DNA of 64,000 nt from Sphagnum compactum (GCA_965153455.1 OZ234495.1:17976875-18040874); one strand, 5' to 3'. Shown: positions 47,201 through 60,817, counted from the stretch's first letter. Numbers and translations are program-made. Notes: generated by a model from the sequence alone, not told the origin.

Positions 47201-49730
47201 CACCTTGCCACATTTAACTCCTATTTTAATGGTCCTCTACAAATGGGTCGCTAATTAAGGTGAAATCTGATTTTGGGATGCTTTGCATGGATGGATGAAT
47301 TAGGTACAAAATTAAAAGAAAAGTTTGGCCATAATCAAACTTGTTAGAGCAAACCCGTTATGACCGTCTAGGGGATCCAGCCTCCAGACTCGGAATCAGT
47401 ATTTTACTAATTTGTGATGTAGCTGAAGTGGTGATCATCTCTAAGACAATTTAGCCAAATCTGATTATAAAGATAATATAAAAGTAACAAAATTTAAGCA
47501 TCCTTCTACATTTTGGGCTACCCAACTAAAACTTAATGTACAATCAGGGGATTTTAAATAAATTTTCGAAAAATTTCTAAATTTGGTGACTAGAAAACCT
47601 ATTTTTATTTTATTTTTTTGCCATTTTGAAAAAAGTAAATCCACCTATCGAAAATTCACCAGAACACAAACTTTGGGACCCCAAATCATCTTGTTTATGA
47701 AGAGGACTCTGGAAAATTGTGATTAAAACATATAGCCAAGTACGTGCTAAATGTGGCAATGTTGTGGAATTGATGAAGCACAAATAGTCCAAAAAAATAC
47801 CCTTTCTAATGCATATTGAAGGAAAGTTCACAATAGAATGGAAATGATATAAACATGGAACATTTTAAACAACATTCTTCCCTTGTACAATTAATTGTGG
47901 GCTTTATTTTCATATTCAAATCAAATATGGAAAGCTTATACTAGAGGCAGCCCAGGTGCCAAAATCTATTCTACATGTTATCCAATTTTTGTCCTACTGA
48001 TATATTTCATCCCTATATCAGCTGTGTAAAAAAAAAGTTTGAAGGTTTGTTCAAAAAATTCTCTTGTTTAAAATTTCAGTCCTATGTAATTTTAGATGTG
48101 ACCCAACTTAGCACACTATGTTATGATAATGTTCTAGAATTGTGATATTTTTAGGTTGTAAAATAGTTTTCCATTGTAAATGTTTTTGGGCTAAGTGTTT
48201 TTTTTTATCATTTAACAAAAATGAAGTGAAGTCTCAAAATTAATAAAAAAATGATAAATTGTTGTCAAATAAAAGTAAGTAAGTAGGTAAGATGTCAATT
48301 TTATTTGTCTAGCGTAACAAAATGTCTCATTTGACTAGCAACCCATTAGCCATTTTGATCAAGGATTTTTTTTGTTTGTCCAACTTAACCAATGTTTCAT
48401 TTGATTAGAACCCATTGACCATCTTGACTAAGGATATCTTTTTTTGTCCAACTTCATTAGATGTCCCATTTGACATGTAGTCAAATAGGTCATCATTAAT
48501 CAAATTGATCAATCAATAATTTCAATGCCCATTCATACGATGGACCTTTAGTCAAAATGGACATTTCACTAATAAATTTAGATAGCTTGGAAAGTCAGGT
48601 TTTTGACTAGTGACATGTAGTCCCAATCTTGCCTAAAATCTTGCTCTAGCTTACAAACATATCAATCAATTATATTAAAATCTAATAGGGAAAACTATCT
48701 ACATGTATATCCCAATGGCATTGGTAATATAATGTGTACATTGCTTCAATCCCATGAAATTACACTTTCAATCAATTGTATAGTTTACAAATGATTTCCA
48801 TGATATTTTGGGTTATAAAAAGGTGGACAACTAATCATACCACAATTGAATTATAGTCTAGCAATAAAAGAACAATACTATTTCTATAGGGAAAACCCGA
48901 TTGTACAATAGATTGTACCACAAATAATAAAATAATTGAAAAGTAGTTGCTAAACAATTAATGCCAATCAATCATTATCATGGTGCTAGCTAGTGATTGC
49001 CATCGTGGCAATGTGCAAATGTGGCATGACCATAAGATTCAAAAATATACACCAATTTCAAGGTATTTGTTTACGATGCAATTCTCATGCAACTCGTAAA
49101 CAAAGTCAAAATACATTGACACATTCATATATGTGGGGTGTATTCCAACTATATGAGGGTCCTTTCTGCAACTAATGTGTGACTACAATGGAACTTCATG
49201 AATTTCAAAATTGCTGTTTCAAAAAAAATGCATCACATTTCCATGGAATGGATGCAACATAATTGCACATTAGTTGCACTAGACATCTAGTTGCAAGGTA
49301 GTGAGGTTTTCATAAACATAATTTTTCATAATGAAATGATCCAATGTTAGTATGTGGTTCATTGTTCGGTGAATTTTGTGTTGATGCCTTTGATATAAAT
49401 TGATTTTCTTTGATTGATTCTATTTAGTTTATTATAGCTTGTAGGTTTGGGAGTTTGGTTCTAAGTTGTTATATTTGGGTCATGACATGACATTTGAATT
49501 GATGAAAATGTTGAAGCCATTTTTGGCTTTTACATCTACATTTTAACCTCACAATGTGCATAACATATTGGTCATTTTGTTAAACCCTTGGATGAAAAAT
49601 CTACAATTTGGGACTTGAGGTGGTAGTGCACATTTTGCAAAATATGACCATGAAGTTTTGATGCCACTATAATTAATTATTTACAATATTTGACACCAAC
49701 ACCTTTTACTGCTAAATTGAATGTTTTTGG
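44240..49730. other. AT-rich intergenic DNA, no gene seen
   Basis: The tract 44740-45540 is strongly T-rich, with a repeated phrase (GATGCAAGTTTGAAGTTTGG...AAGAAGACA..CCTCATT at about 44888 and a variant at about 45293), suggesting an old tandem duplication of about 405 bases. A 12-bp repeat lies at 45557-45603. Around 45600-45880 composition is closer to 45% GC. The rest has no recognisable coding sequence. Confidence 0.5.
45557..45603. repeat. 12-bp tandem repeat
   Basis: GATGGATGACGG is repeated at 45557-45568 and 45569-45580, with slightly changed copies TATGGATGACGG and ACGGATGGATGA following. Confidence 0.9.
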
Positions 49731-49739
49731 ATTTTTGGC

Positions 49740-50152
49740 TTCAATAGAGGAAGTTTCCATGGGGCTTTCAAAGATAAATTGCCACTTTATAGACAAAATG
49801 TTTTACCAAATGAAACTTTCAATCCTTTGAATTGGTGGGTAAAACATGAAAATAAATTTTCAAATATTGGTTTTTTTTTCACGTCAATGATGGGCATTGT
49901 GGGTTCACAAATTAAAACAAAAAGGATTTTTAATATGGCTGGGAATATCATAGGTTTGAGGCATTGTTGTCCTAGCATTGAAAATTTAAACAAGTTAGTC
50001 ATAATCATGAAAATTTGGTCAAATGACCCTAGATCAATGTGTGGTTAATTCAAAGGGCAAGTTGATGGAAGAATATTTGGATGTTGAAAACATTTTGCCT
50101 GAAGAAAATGAAGAATTACTTGTAGAATTTGGTTTGTTTGAAGAGGATTAAC
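49740..50152 (+). pseudogene. Plant-type hAT transposase C-terminal relic
   Basis: The open stretch 49779-50048 encodes the hAT dimerisation domain: FNPLNWWVKHENKFSNIGFF, then MMGIVGSQIKTKRIFNMAGN, then NLNKLVIIMKIW. Normal members read SQIETERIFS here; the catalytic Glu has become Lys (KTKR) and the Ser is Asn. After the stop at 50046 a further piece (EEYLDVENILPEENEELL then LFEED) continues the family's acidic tail in another frame. The rest of the transposase was not found upstream, so this is a truncated relic. It is unrelated in sequence and composition to the GC-rich hAT at 9.8-12.4 kb. Confidence 0.8.
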
Positions 50153-50159
50153 TTGGTGT

Positions 50160-53100
50160 TGAAGGCTATAGAATGCATAAAAACTATTATGCAAATAGTC
50201 ACATAGAGCTCAAAGAGGCAAGTAAAATAATACATGTTCTAGTTGTTTGTTGAAGTGACATTTTGCTATTTGAAGTGGTTGTTTGTTGCCTTTCATGCAT
50301 CTACCTTGGTTAAGATTTGTTAATTAAACTAACCACTTATGATGTTGAAAATGTGTGTTTTGTGTACTTGGGGTTTCCAAGAAGTGGATGGCAAATTGTA
50401 AAATGCCTCTATGATGGAATGGGATATACAAAAATTGAACCAATTTTGAAATTTTTAAAGCTTCACATTCTTGATTGATGCACCCCTCTTTTTGTTTTGC
50501 TCATGTGTTACATCTTCATGATTGTAATTGTGATGCTATTGCCAATAGTAGAGCAATTATGCTTTGTGCTTTGGGTGTGTATGTTGTTGTTTCTATGGTG
50601 TCTTGATTTGATTAGTGTGTTTTTTTGGTTTTTAAGTCTTGCAACACGAGTCTTTAAAAAACAACAAAGTCAAGGGGTTGATTAAAGTTGTGTGAATGGA
50701 TGTGTCCTTTTTGTTTTCCAGTCTTGAAGCTTAAGTGTTTAAAGAATAATAGAATTAGGGGGTTGAAAGTTGAAAGTTGTGTGAATGAAAATCTTTTGTC
50801 TTTTTTGGTCCTTGAACATTTATGCTTTGACAAAGTTGTGTCAAATGTCAATGTCATGTGTCAATGTTTTTGATGTCATATAACTTTGTTGTTTGTCAAG
50901 CAGGTTGTACAATTGCATGTAAGTAAACGTTTGCGTATGTTTGGGAGGTTGAGGAAAAAAATAATTTAGTCCTAAATATGAGAGTGCACTTTATGCCCAT
51001 TAAAAAATAGAATGTGTCAGCATTTTACCTCAAGAAGGCAACAATGGGTGCATCTAATGGATTCATCTAATGGAGTAGCTCCAGTAACTAATTTCTTATG
51101 GATTTTCATCATCCAAAGGCAAGTTGCCTCGATTGTGATTATGTGGTCATTATGTAATGTAACCATTTTGCAATAGCTCATTTGGTTAGAGTTTAGAACA
51201 TATATTTGATGTTGGACGAGATTATTTTACATCCTTTCTTGTCTTATTGGCTTTGGCACAATGTTTGTAAGGACAAGTTCACATTTTCTTTGTATTTGAA
51301 TGTGTTTTGCATGAAAAATGATGGAAATTTTGATCTTCCTTGTCATGCACATGCTCCAGGCCTTGTCTGTCAGGCATCTTGTCCTTGCTCACAAGGCCTA
51401 GTTTTAATAAACTTAAATAAGTTTAGGACCTACAGGATTTACATATTTAAATATATGTTTATTTTTAATGTTCTGTCCATAGGGTATCTCTGTAAGTACA
51501 TACCCACCCAACACAGGTTGAAACTAGTACAAAATAGTAAAAACCAATTGTCAAAAGGACCCTAAAAGCAAAATGCTCCCCAAACAGGCGCAGACTCAGA
51601 GGATAATACTATTTCTGCTCTACTATTCAGGTGTGTGCTTGATATCAACAATGGTATCAATACTAGTGCCCAGGACCCTACCAGACCAGAATGACTTGAG
51701 GCAATACCAACCTGATACCAGCACCAGCCTAGTAGGGACCTGAGGTACTACTAGCCTTGCACCAGTTACTAGTTTGAACACCGACGATATACCTGCCTCA
51801 TACCATAGTCTTGGACCCAATACCATGACTAGATTGGTATGAAAGTTGTACAAAGTAACCAATATCAGGACCAGACTGGTATGAAAGTTTGAGAAAGTAC
51901 ACAAGATCACAACAGGCTGGTATGTTCACCAGTCATACCAGACCAACACTGGATGATACCATACAAAGCAATCCACACCAAGTCCTTGTGTATAGAATCT
52001 TCAATTGGTAGTCTCCTCCTCTTGACCTTTGCAATTTTATGTCCTCTCTTGCCATGGCAACCATGGGCACTTTCATGTTCTTTGCATGATCATAAATTAT
52101 GCAGCTGAGTTGAAAAAATATTGAGCTAAACAGTGGACATATTGTTAATTGCAAGATATTGGTCATGGCATGATGGTGTGCAATCTGATTCATGAGACTC
52201 TATTCTTAAAGACTCAATCTTCGATGCTAAGAACAAGTTCATGTTCCTGAGACTGATAGATTTCAGATCCTTCAAGTACATTTCTCCAGATGTAGAGTTT
52301 TTAAAATTTTGTTGTTGGTAATTTGTATTCTTGAGTTTTCATTCGGAGAACTGAGCAAATGAGCTCCCTTTCCAATTCCCCTATATTTCAACCCTCTAGC
52401 ATTAGTACAAATTTTTCCCTTTTTTCAAATTTGTGATGTAGCTGAAGTGGGTAGTGCAATCCATCTGAGAAAGGTAGTATAGCTACTGTTTCCCACCCAA
52501 CCCACTGTAGAATGTTGGTGCACAAAATAAAAAATATGATGTACTGAATAGTGGCAGCTCTGTACTACCTTGAATACTTTTTTCATCTTTTTGAAATTCA
52601 AATGAAGCATTCATGGTTAAACACTTAAGGAAAACTCCTGTCACCTGTGTGTATATGTATGCACTTTAAGAGAGTGAACTTTTAACTTCTGCATTGCGCA
52701 ACATAAGAATAAAACTCATAACATTTCCAAACTTGTATACATACATATTGGGACTGCGGAGAGACGTGGTCTTGTCCTTCACCCGCATACTTTCACATAA
52801 CATGGTTTTGTGCACTCTGAACCCTTCACAAGTTCACCATGTGCTTTGGACCTGTGTTCGTGGGTATTAGAAACTGCAAGAAAACCCCCCCCCTGGGAAT
52901 CAGGGCAGCTTTTAAGGTTCATAACTATGGTTCTTAACAAATCAAATACCCAGTTCTGATTTATAACCATGATTCTTAAAATATTGAAAAAGTCAAATAA
53001 CTACCCAGAAAATGGCTGTTTCTTTCATAAAACCCAGCAATTCTTTGATTCTGGTTTTAACCAGAACCAGCAGTTGTCTGATTTTGAAATGTTTGAAGAA

Positions 53101-53470
53101 CTGGGAACCTGTTGTTATTAGCAAAATCAAATATCTACACCACTGATTCAGACCCCTTCATAGATGAAACAGATATATATCAAAAGAATTATCTGCTATT
53201 GGTATTCCCGGAAATCCTAACGTTTGCCACATTCTGGAGACTAGCACAAATAACAGCTCCACTTTTATTTCCATACCTATACTGATGAGAACATTAAAGT
53301 CTGGGGTGGAAGATTATGTAATTTTCTTGACCACATAAGACATAACCTTCCAGCAATGATCATACATTCATAATATTGACAGAAATCTCTATTTGAACAA
53401 GAGTTTCTTTTCAGACCATTGAATCTTCAATCCAAGAATCATGGAATGGCCTAGCCCTTTGCCCGTTATG
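50160..53470. other. Intergenic DNA, no gene seen
   Basis: Short open frames without domains. Near 51174-51190 the text AATAGCTCATTTGGTTAGAG resembles a tRNA A-box region, without a matching T-arm. Around 51800-51930 the phrase CCAGACTGGTATGAAAGTT is repeated (51830 and 51870). The string AATTTGTGATGTAGCTGAAG at about 52431 also occurs near 47410. Confidence 0.45.
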
Positions 53471-53473
53471 CTG

Positions 53474-53517
53474 GGTGCGCGGGTGAGCTCACCTATCTCA
53501 CCCTTAAGGGGCGCACC
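53474..53517. repeat. GC-rich nested hairpin
   Basis: GGTGCGC (53474-53480) and GGGTGAG (53481-53487) pair respectively with GCGCACC (53511-53517) and CTCACCC (53497-53503), giving a two-part stem with a short internal bulge (TTAAGGG). It is isolated in AT-rich DNA and has no T-run after it. Function unknown. Confidence 0.6.
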
Positions 53518-53519
53518 TG

Positions 53520-55160
53520 GCACCTTACCCAAAATAGTGGGCATGGACTTGATCGTACCATAGTACATAATATTTTCTGAAACATGAGAACTGGGCTACT
53601 GAAATGGTTGAAGTGTAACACGTTTATGCAACAGATGAGCATCGCATTATGTTGTCCTTTTGTACTTAATGTGACCTTAGCCATACCTGAATCATAGCCT
53701 CAATCATAGCATTATTTTTCCCTTTTTTGGGAGGTGATGCGTACTTTTATCTTGAGTTTTTATTTTATGCTCAGACCTAATTGATCCTAAAATAGTTCTA
53801 TTTTAGATCCTAGATCCTAGATCTTTTGTCCTTAGTTACAAAGCCAACTCCCAGTAGTTTTACATATGGCCCAGTTCTGGCAACCTACATACTGAGATCT
53901 GACATGGTTCTACTGATTGCAGTTTTCAGATTCACATGGAATTATTATTTTCAGTTTTCATTGCATCTGAGATCTGACATGATTTTTGGCTCGTTTGTCT
54001 AAGATTGCACCCAAAGGCAGGGTGGGTGATTGCATTCAAAGGCAGGGTTGGTGAGCATCTGAGATCAGACAGGGTGGATGTGGGTGAGGATCTGCCATCT
54101 AACAGGGTGGATGAGCATCCAAGTTCTTACATGATGTTTGGCTTCTTTGACGATATTGCATTGAAGACTTGGTGGATGAGTATAATATGAGCATCTCAGA
54201 TCTAACATGGGTGGATGAGCATAGTGGGCCATGCCACAAAAAAACAGATGAATGGGAGGTGTAGCAACATGGGAATAGAGGAAAAAAAAATAGGGATTGG
54301 GAGAGAATGGGAAGGATTTGGGTCAGTAGCAAAGGTCAGGAAGAAGGTATCAACAACATGGAGATTCCATATGAAAAACAGCTCTACAATCTCATAGGAA
54401 AAGCATACACTTCATCAGTGGCAAAGTATATTGATCTTGTCCCCACCATATCCTCCATTTTCTCAACATCCATGTGATGCACTTCGATCAAACAAAGGGG
54501 ATATACAGAGATGGACAAGACCCATGATGGATTGCAAGGAACCAATAATGATAATGGTAGCACAAGCAAGCATCATGGGAGCTGGAACAGCTGCTGCTTT
54601 GCCTCACCACTAAACTCATCCTCCACCCTTCACAGAATTTTAGTCCAAGGTTTGTAAAACTGGATTTGAGAGGTTATGAGCACCATCTGAATGGCTACTT
54701 CCACCTCAGTTGGTTAGTGTCTTCATGCACCAAATTGATTCAATTATCCTACCTTGGTACCATTTACACTCTCGCATGAATTCAAGGGTACAAGAACTGG
54801 CACAAACTTCAGAAAGCATCCATTTTTATTGCACATCCAGAATTTCTTTTCTCACAGTTGCAAAAGTGGAATACCCAACAGCAGCTTGTTGCCATGTTGG
54901 TAGATTACTCACAAACCATAAAAGAAAAATACGTCTACTTCCCTCTTGAAGATAGTAGTAATACACATTCTAACTAGAGCTGCAACATTGTGCATTTCCT
55001 TATTATTTCGAATGAACTCTGGACCATAATTTCATGATTCTTAAAATGTCACTGGCTTGGCAAGCAAAACATAACAGAAATCTGAAAGCACTCACTGTCT
55101 AAACAACAGTAGGCTGTAATATCCAGACATATTTTTTTGAAGAGCGTTGGGATCATGAAG
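53520..55160. other. Intergenic DNA, no gene seen
   Basis: At 54005-54230 there are diffuse repeats of AGGGTGGATGAGCATC and GAGATCTGACATG-like phrases. Open frames (54431-54613, 54710-54949 and others) show no domain. Confidence 0.5.
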
Positions 55161-55163
55161 ATT

Positions 55164-55901
55164 TCAGAACCATGAATGCTTCTTGTGGCCATGCTCTTCA
55201 TATGAGTACTGGTCTTCAGCTTTGTGGTTCTTCCTAACCTCATGATGCTCATATAAGCCATATCCTCCCGCTCCTACAGCTGTTGCTGCTGCAACCTCCT
55301 CCTCAATCCTGTGTCTTCCTGCATGTTCTGGGTCCACCTTAACCTCATGCGCCTCAAACTGCAACACGACAAAGGCCAAACAAGGATAAGAACTAGATGC
55401 ATTAAAATCATACAAGCAGAGCCTAGCAATCTCAGAGGTATGGAAACAGCATGTCCAATTACAGTTCAGAGGAAGCAAAAAAGGACGTAGACTTACTGCA
55501 GCCAGTGCTCCAGAAGCAAGAGCACCAAAGCCAGCCATGTGTTCATTCCGCTTCTCTCGCTTCTCTTCCTCTCGGAGCTCATTCAGGCGTTCCAACCTCT
55601 GCTCTTCTTGGTAGATTCCTTGCGTATCTCCACCGTAACCCTGGCCATAGCCATAGCTGGACTGAGCTCCGTAAGGACCGGGCTGATTCTCGTAGCCCGA
55701 AGAGTAGCCATAACCACCAGGAGGCGGTGGAGGAGCGTATCCGTAACCTCCAGGAGGAGGATACGCATAAGAGGGAGGAGGAGCTCCATATGGACCACCC
55801 TCGTATCGTTCCTCTCTTCTGTATTCCTCATACCGCGGTTCAGATCTGTACTCCTCATCCTCCTCACGATGGTGATGATGATGATGATGATGGTGCGACA
55901 T
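55164..55901 (-). CDS. ASR protein (ABA/WDS domain), Pro/Gly/Tyr-rich
   Basis: ABA-, stress- and ripening-induced protein: a small, hydrophilic, zinc-binding factor of cytosol and nucleus with chaperone-like and DNA-binding roles. Two exons on the minus strand: 55901-55497 and 55358-55164, 199 residues. The start at 55901 is preferred over an upstream in-frame ATG (55955) because it gives [13 protein letters not shown], the His-rich N-terminus typical of the family. Next comes an unusual Pro/Gly/Tyr-rich tract ([19 protein letters not shown]), then the ABA/WDS domain: [17 protein letters not shown] / [20 protein letters not shown] and [14 protein letters not shown], ending in a Lys/His-rich tail. 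The 138-base intron is a multiple of three and has no stop, so its retention would insert 46 residues. The family occurs widely in seed plants but is missing from Arabidopsis. Confidence 0.92.
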   Translation of the reverse strand: MSHHHHHHHHHREEDEEYRSEPRYEEYRREERYEGGPYGAPPPSYAYPPPGGYGYAPPPPPGGYGYSSGYENQPGPYGAQSSYGYGQGYGGDTQGIYQEEQRLERLNELREEEKREKRNEHMAGFGALASGALAAVSLRPFLLPLNCNWTCCFHTSEIARLCLYDFNASSSYPCLAFVVLQFEAHEVKVDPEHAGRHRIEEEVAAATAVGAGGYGLYEHHEVRKNHKAEDQYSYEEHGHKKHSWF

Positions 55902-56379
55902 CTTGCCAAAAATAAAATTAGTCACAAAAACTCTGAATCCCTCTGAATTCCTCAAAAATCAGGTAGGGTATGCTGGACAAAGAGATCGGATCTAACAACA
56001 GCTGCTGCTGCTTCAGATCTACCTGCAGCTTGTTTGCTTCCAGCTTCCTTAACCTAAGAAGATTCTACGTAGTACTTATACTACAGATGAAACAAGCAAA
56101 ATCTTGGAGCACCAAAGGCCTTCTTCTCTCTTGCAATCTCTGCAGTCACCAGCAAGCAAGTGGATGCGAGCTTCAATTGCAATGGAACAGCAATTTATCC
56201 GCAATCGAAAATCATAACAGCGAGTTTCTTTGGACGCGTTTGCGGCATTCGAGCGCGGGCAGCTCCTTCGATAAAACCGAGTTATTGAAAACCGAGTTGC
56301 TACAATTCGTGAGTAGGCTCTTCTTACTAGTTACTAACTGTGGGCGCCCATATTACCATACGGTCACCTCACCCTGTTA

Positions 56380-56545
56380 TTCATTCATTTATTCATTCAT
56401 CTTCTCGTTCGTTCATTCATATTTTCATTCATTCATTCAATCATTTATCCATTTTGGTTTCGCTCATTCATTTATTCATTCCTCCTTTTGTTTGTTCATT
56501 CATCCATTCAACTTTTTGTTCATTCATTCGCTCATTCAATCTACA
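56380..56545. repeat. Imperfect (ATTC)n microsatellite
   Basis: TTCATTCA units run with interruptions over about 165 bases upstream of the minus-strand ASR gene and create a long false open frame on the plus strand. Confidence 0.85.
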
Positions 56546-59500
56546 TGCTGGAATCAGATTCTTTTAGTGCTCTGCTTTCCACTTCTTCTAACTTTTGTGC
56601 TTGCTCTGGTAATTTGCATTGCATTTCATTCATTTGATAATCCATTCGTTCATTTTGTTCGTTCTATCTGGCTGGATGATTTTGCATCTGTTCTCAAAGG
56701 ATTGGTGCTCATCTTCATCCTTTGATAAAAACCAAACCGTGTTTTTTTAAGAATTTCTTTCTTTAGCTGGATTGGTATTTACTATTTACACAACCATAAA
56801 TTGGGGGCAAAATGTTGAAGAAGAGGAGGAAGAGAAAAAGTATGTAGGATGGTGTACGTTTTATTTCTTTTGACCCAATATTGGATAGATGTAGAATGTG
56901 AACCTAGATCATTGTTATTTTTTATTGGACAGATTATGTTGCTTGAATGAAAAGTTCGATGGGGCCAGTTGTTGTGATTATAAGTAACAGAAAGAAGACT
57001 TTTGACTATCTCAAACTTATTCACATTAGAAATAAGGAGTGGAAGTAGCTAAATTTGTAGTGTGACATTGGAAGTCACAAATATCAAACATATTTAGGAC
57101 GGTAATAGCACCTTTGTGTGCAATGGAGAGTAAATGGAGCAATTGTCATTTGTGTCAATGCCTTGTAGATTGTCACATTTTGTGGTAGGTGAAGCTCAAA
57201 GCTGTGGGCTTTACTGAAATAAAGGCCTACACAAGGCAAAATCAGGTAGGTCGATTCTACTAAATGCCTACTATGAGCTTTATCACATGTAAAGACCCAT
57301 ATGATTTTTTATTTTTAATTTTTTTCCTTTCACACCCAATGGGTATCTTTATGAGAAAAACATTAAAAAGAAAGGAGAGCAAGTGTTTTGTTTGGCAAAA
57401 CTCTTACCCTTTGTGGATGAAAAATGTGCCCTCCAAAATACTATACTAACAAAACTGTCCTAGGTCATGTGCACCAAGGTGAGGGTGTACCCAAAAATAG
57501 GGGGTGGAAGGTGAGGTGGTAGTCAAGTTGAGCGCCACAACAACCACCCCCCACACCCCCCCCCCCCCCCAAAACACAACCCATGAGGCTTCATAGAGCA
57601 GGAGGCAAATGATAAAGGCAAATGTTATGGTGAACTTATACATATGTTAGGTAACTTCTTACCCCTACTCTTCAACGGTGGCTCCTGGTAAAGCCGAGGG
57701 GGAATAAGGGGAGTCATTGTAAGCTTTACCATGCACAAAATGTGAGGATATTCATGGATACAAGGTGGCCTCCAAAGATACCAAGAAATTTGGCTGAATG
57801 CTTTATGATGTAGGGTAGCCAGGCCGGTCACCGAACACTTAGTGTCTCAAAGGTCTACGAATTTCTGGAGAGTGCTCCTTTGAATTTCATGCCCAGAGAG
57901 GAATTGGAGTCCTACTATTTGCGCACCCACAGAAAGTTGAATCGTTGAAAAAGATGAAGAAATGAGTCAGATGTGATCCTCCAAAGTAGGGGGGGGGAGG
58001 GGGTGGGGGTCAAACGGTGGAAATGGAAAACCACCACACACTTCAAAGACTATTACTGAACACCTAAACAAGTCTTTGAAAGTCCCTCTACTGCCTTTAT
58101 GGTTTAAAGATGATTTGTATATCATAAGGTTGCACTCTTATAGCACTTTAAATCACTTAAATTGAACAAGAAATGAGAAAGTTATGAGCATTGAGAATAA
58201 GAGGGGGAAAAGAGGAAAAAAGAAAAGGAAAAACGTGTTTTATAACTTGGAAAAACTTATTTCTCTTCTTGAGAAGCTCAAGTTAGCGCTCCCATAATAT
58301 TTTAAATCACTCAAAAAGAGAAAAATTGAGAAGGATCTACCAAAGTGTTCGGTGATAGGCTAATGCTCGGTGATGGGCTGTTTATCCTATAAGTCAACTT
58401 TCAAGGATTATGGTTGCTTTGCATTTTGACAAGTTGAAACTAATGTCACCAAAAAACAAGGGGAATACTTTCTACAATGTGCACATCCCCATTGCTAGAC
58501 ATCCATGGTCTGAAGTATGTTTCTGAAACTTTTACTAAAACATGATAATTTTGATTCAAATATTTTTCTTCTTCAAGATCCTAACAAACATCTAAATTCT
58601 ATGGCCTTAATTCTATGGATCACAAAGGATTAGCACTCATTTTGATTTCTTTTTTAGGAATCAACATATTATTTTATGTGGCTGGCAACTCATACCCAAC
58701 AATACAATCCCCATAGAGATTAATTCTACTACTTCAACATGGTTCAGTCTCAAAGATTGGACAAAAATTTAGGGCAAAGTTAACCAATCCGAACATCACT
58801 ACTTTTCAGCATCCTCTCAATCCCAAAAACCTCCGGAGCTCCTGCTAAACAGCAAGTACTTTTCTCAAGACAAAACACATTCCATACCCAGTTCAAAATC
58901 CCCAGAAACATCACACATGAGTTGCCACACAACCAATCCAAAAATCTTAGACATGCTCATCCTCTCCCTTGTGTTGGTCCTTACAGAAACACATGCAACA
59001 ACTCTAGACCTTTTCTTGACATTTTTAGCACAACGGAAGTTTTCTCGTCAGGATTCTTTTGATCCAGTACTCTTGATCAAGTTCTGCTTCTACCTATTTA
59101 TCACATCCCAAAATCAAAATTTGACCACACTTTTGAGTCCTACAACAAGTCTAGTAACTTAGCTTTTGTTTCATCACACCCCAGCACCTGCCTTCACTTC
59201 CTCAGCCTGCCTTAAATATCCTCCTCCTCATCTCATTTCTATACTTCCCCAAAATCCCCCTGCCAATCTTCTTTTAGAATTCTGATCCATAGAGCTCCTG
59301 AAGCGTTTTCATTGAGCTGCAGAGATTGCATTCCATCTCAGCAACTAACTCACCAAACTCCCTTCGTCATAACCTGCAAAACAACAAAACACACCAAATA
59401 CAGAAACATATTAGAAGCAAATTTTTCGGTGCCGTTGAAACACCACGCCGCTAGTAATCTAGCTGCCAGCAGTCCAGCCATAGTTTAAGTTAAGGTTTGT

Positions 59501-60817
59501 AGCCTTCATCCACAGAAAAATAGATGACACTATTTTTAGGTTACATTAGTGTTGAGCAGTGATTTTTTTGTGATGAATTTTGGCCGTTTAGTGAAAAATA
59601 TTGAGATAAAACAATGTTACTTCAAAAATTCCCTTTTTTTTGAAAAAACGATGCACCAAGAAATATTTTTAAAAAATTTAAATCACAAAAAGTGTCACAA
59701 CTACCCACAACATGGAAGGGTGCTTAAGATTTTTCTACTTTCATATTTTGAATATCACCAAATTTTGCTAAATATTACACCACTTGAGCACCATCACAAA
59801 ATTGAAAGAAAAAACAATAGTGTTAAGGGTTCTTATATGCTATCCTATTTATTGCCAATGAACTATTCTCATTTGTTTTAAAGAAAAAACTTTTATAAGA
59901 ATTTATACCTGTGAGGGTTTAGGGTTTCACCCAATTAGTTTTTGGGAATTGCAGCCTTGTTTCTATATTCGTATGAAGGTAGAAGAGCCTCCAAAGCGCA
60001 ATTTGGAAGAACATGAAAGCCTGCTAGTGACTTCACCATTGACATGGAGTTCACATCATACATACTACAGCTGGTGACAAGTATTGTCAAACCATCCAGG
60101 ATAATTTTTTATGTTGCACTTTTTCTCCGGCCTTTCAAAAGAGTCTCCAAAGCAAAATTTCCAAGAAAGTTAGTGAACATTTGGATGGTAATTTCTGTAC
60201 GAGTATCATGGATATTAACTTAGCAACATGTGCAAGCCGAGTTCAAGCCTAAGTACAGAGCTGACATCTGTATGTGTAGCTAATCAGCATTATCTTCCAG
60301 GGAGCCAAATGTATGATCATATGAAGTTTTAAGTAGCTCTGCTGTTGTACCTACTTGATATTTTCAATACCCTATAGTATGAATTTCCTAGTAAAAATAA
60401 TAACCTCTTCATCATCATGGATCTTTGACCTAATCTTCTCCAGTTTAACAAGTTATCACCCAGGTGGATTGTGTCGGAGACAGCATCCAACACAATCCAC
60501 ATGGTTGAGTTATCGCAAATGGTTCCCCCCAAAAAAGCTAGAATTTGTATTACATATTACCCCCCTAGTGTTATACTTGTTTTCCTGTCCCTTTCTTCAA
60601 GCTTTCTTTTGTTGAAAAAATTTAAAAATCAAATTCCAAGCTTTTTAAAATATAAACATTGTCTTAACACATACATAATATTATCATAATTGAATAAAAT
60701 AATTGTTACATTACCCGGAAAACAAAAAAATTGAAAACACATGCCATGTTGGAACATAATATAAAATTGTCATGAATCAAACCAATCCTCCAATACCAAA
60801 GGCTAATAATAGAGGTC

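Noticed and set aside
55902-55955. Upstream ATG of the minus-strand ASR gene
   Set aside because: It would add 18 residues ([18 protein letters not shown]) foreign to the family; the His-rich MSHHHH start is the typical one.
55970-56725. 251-codon open frame
   Set aside because: Much of it is a translation of the ATTC microsatellite (SFIHSFI repeats); no domain, no conserved start.
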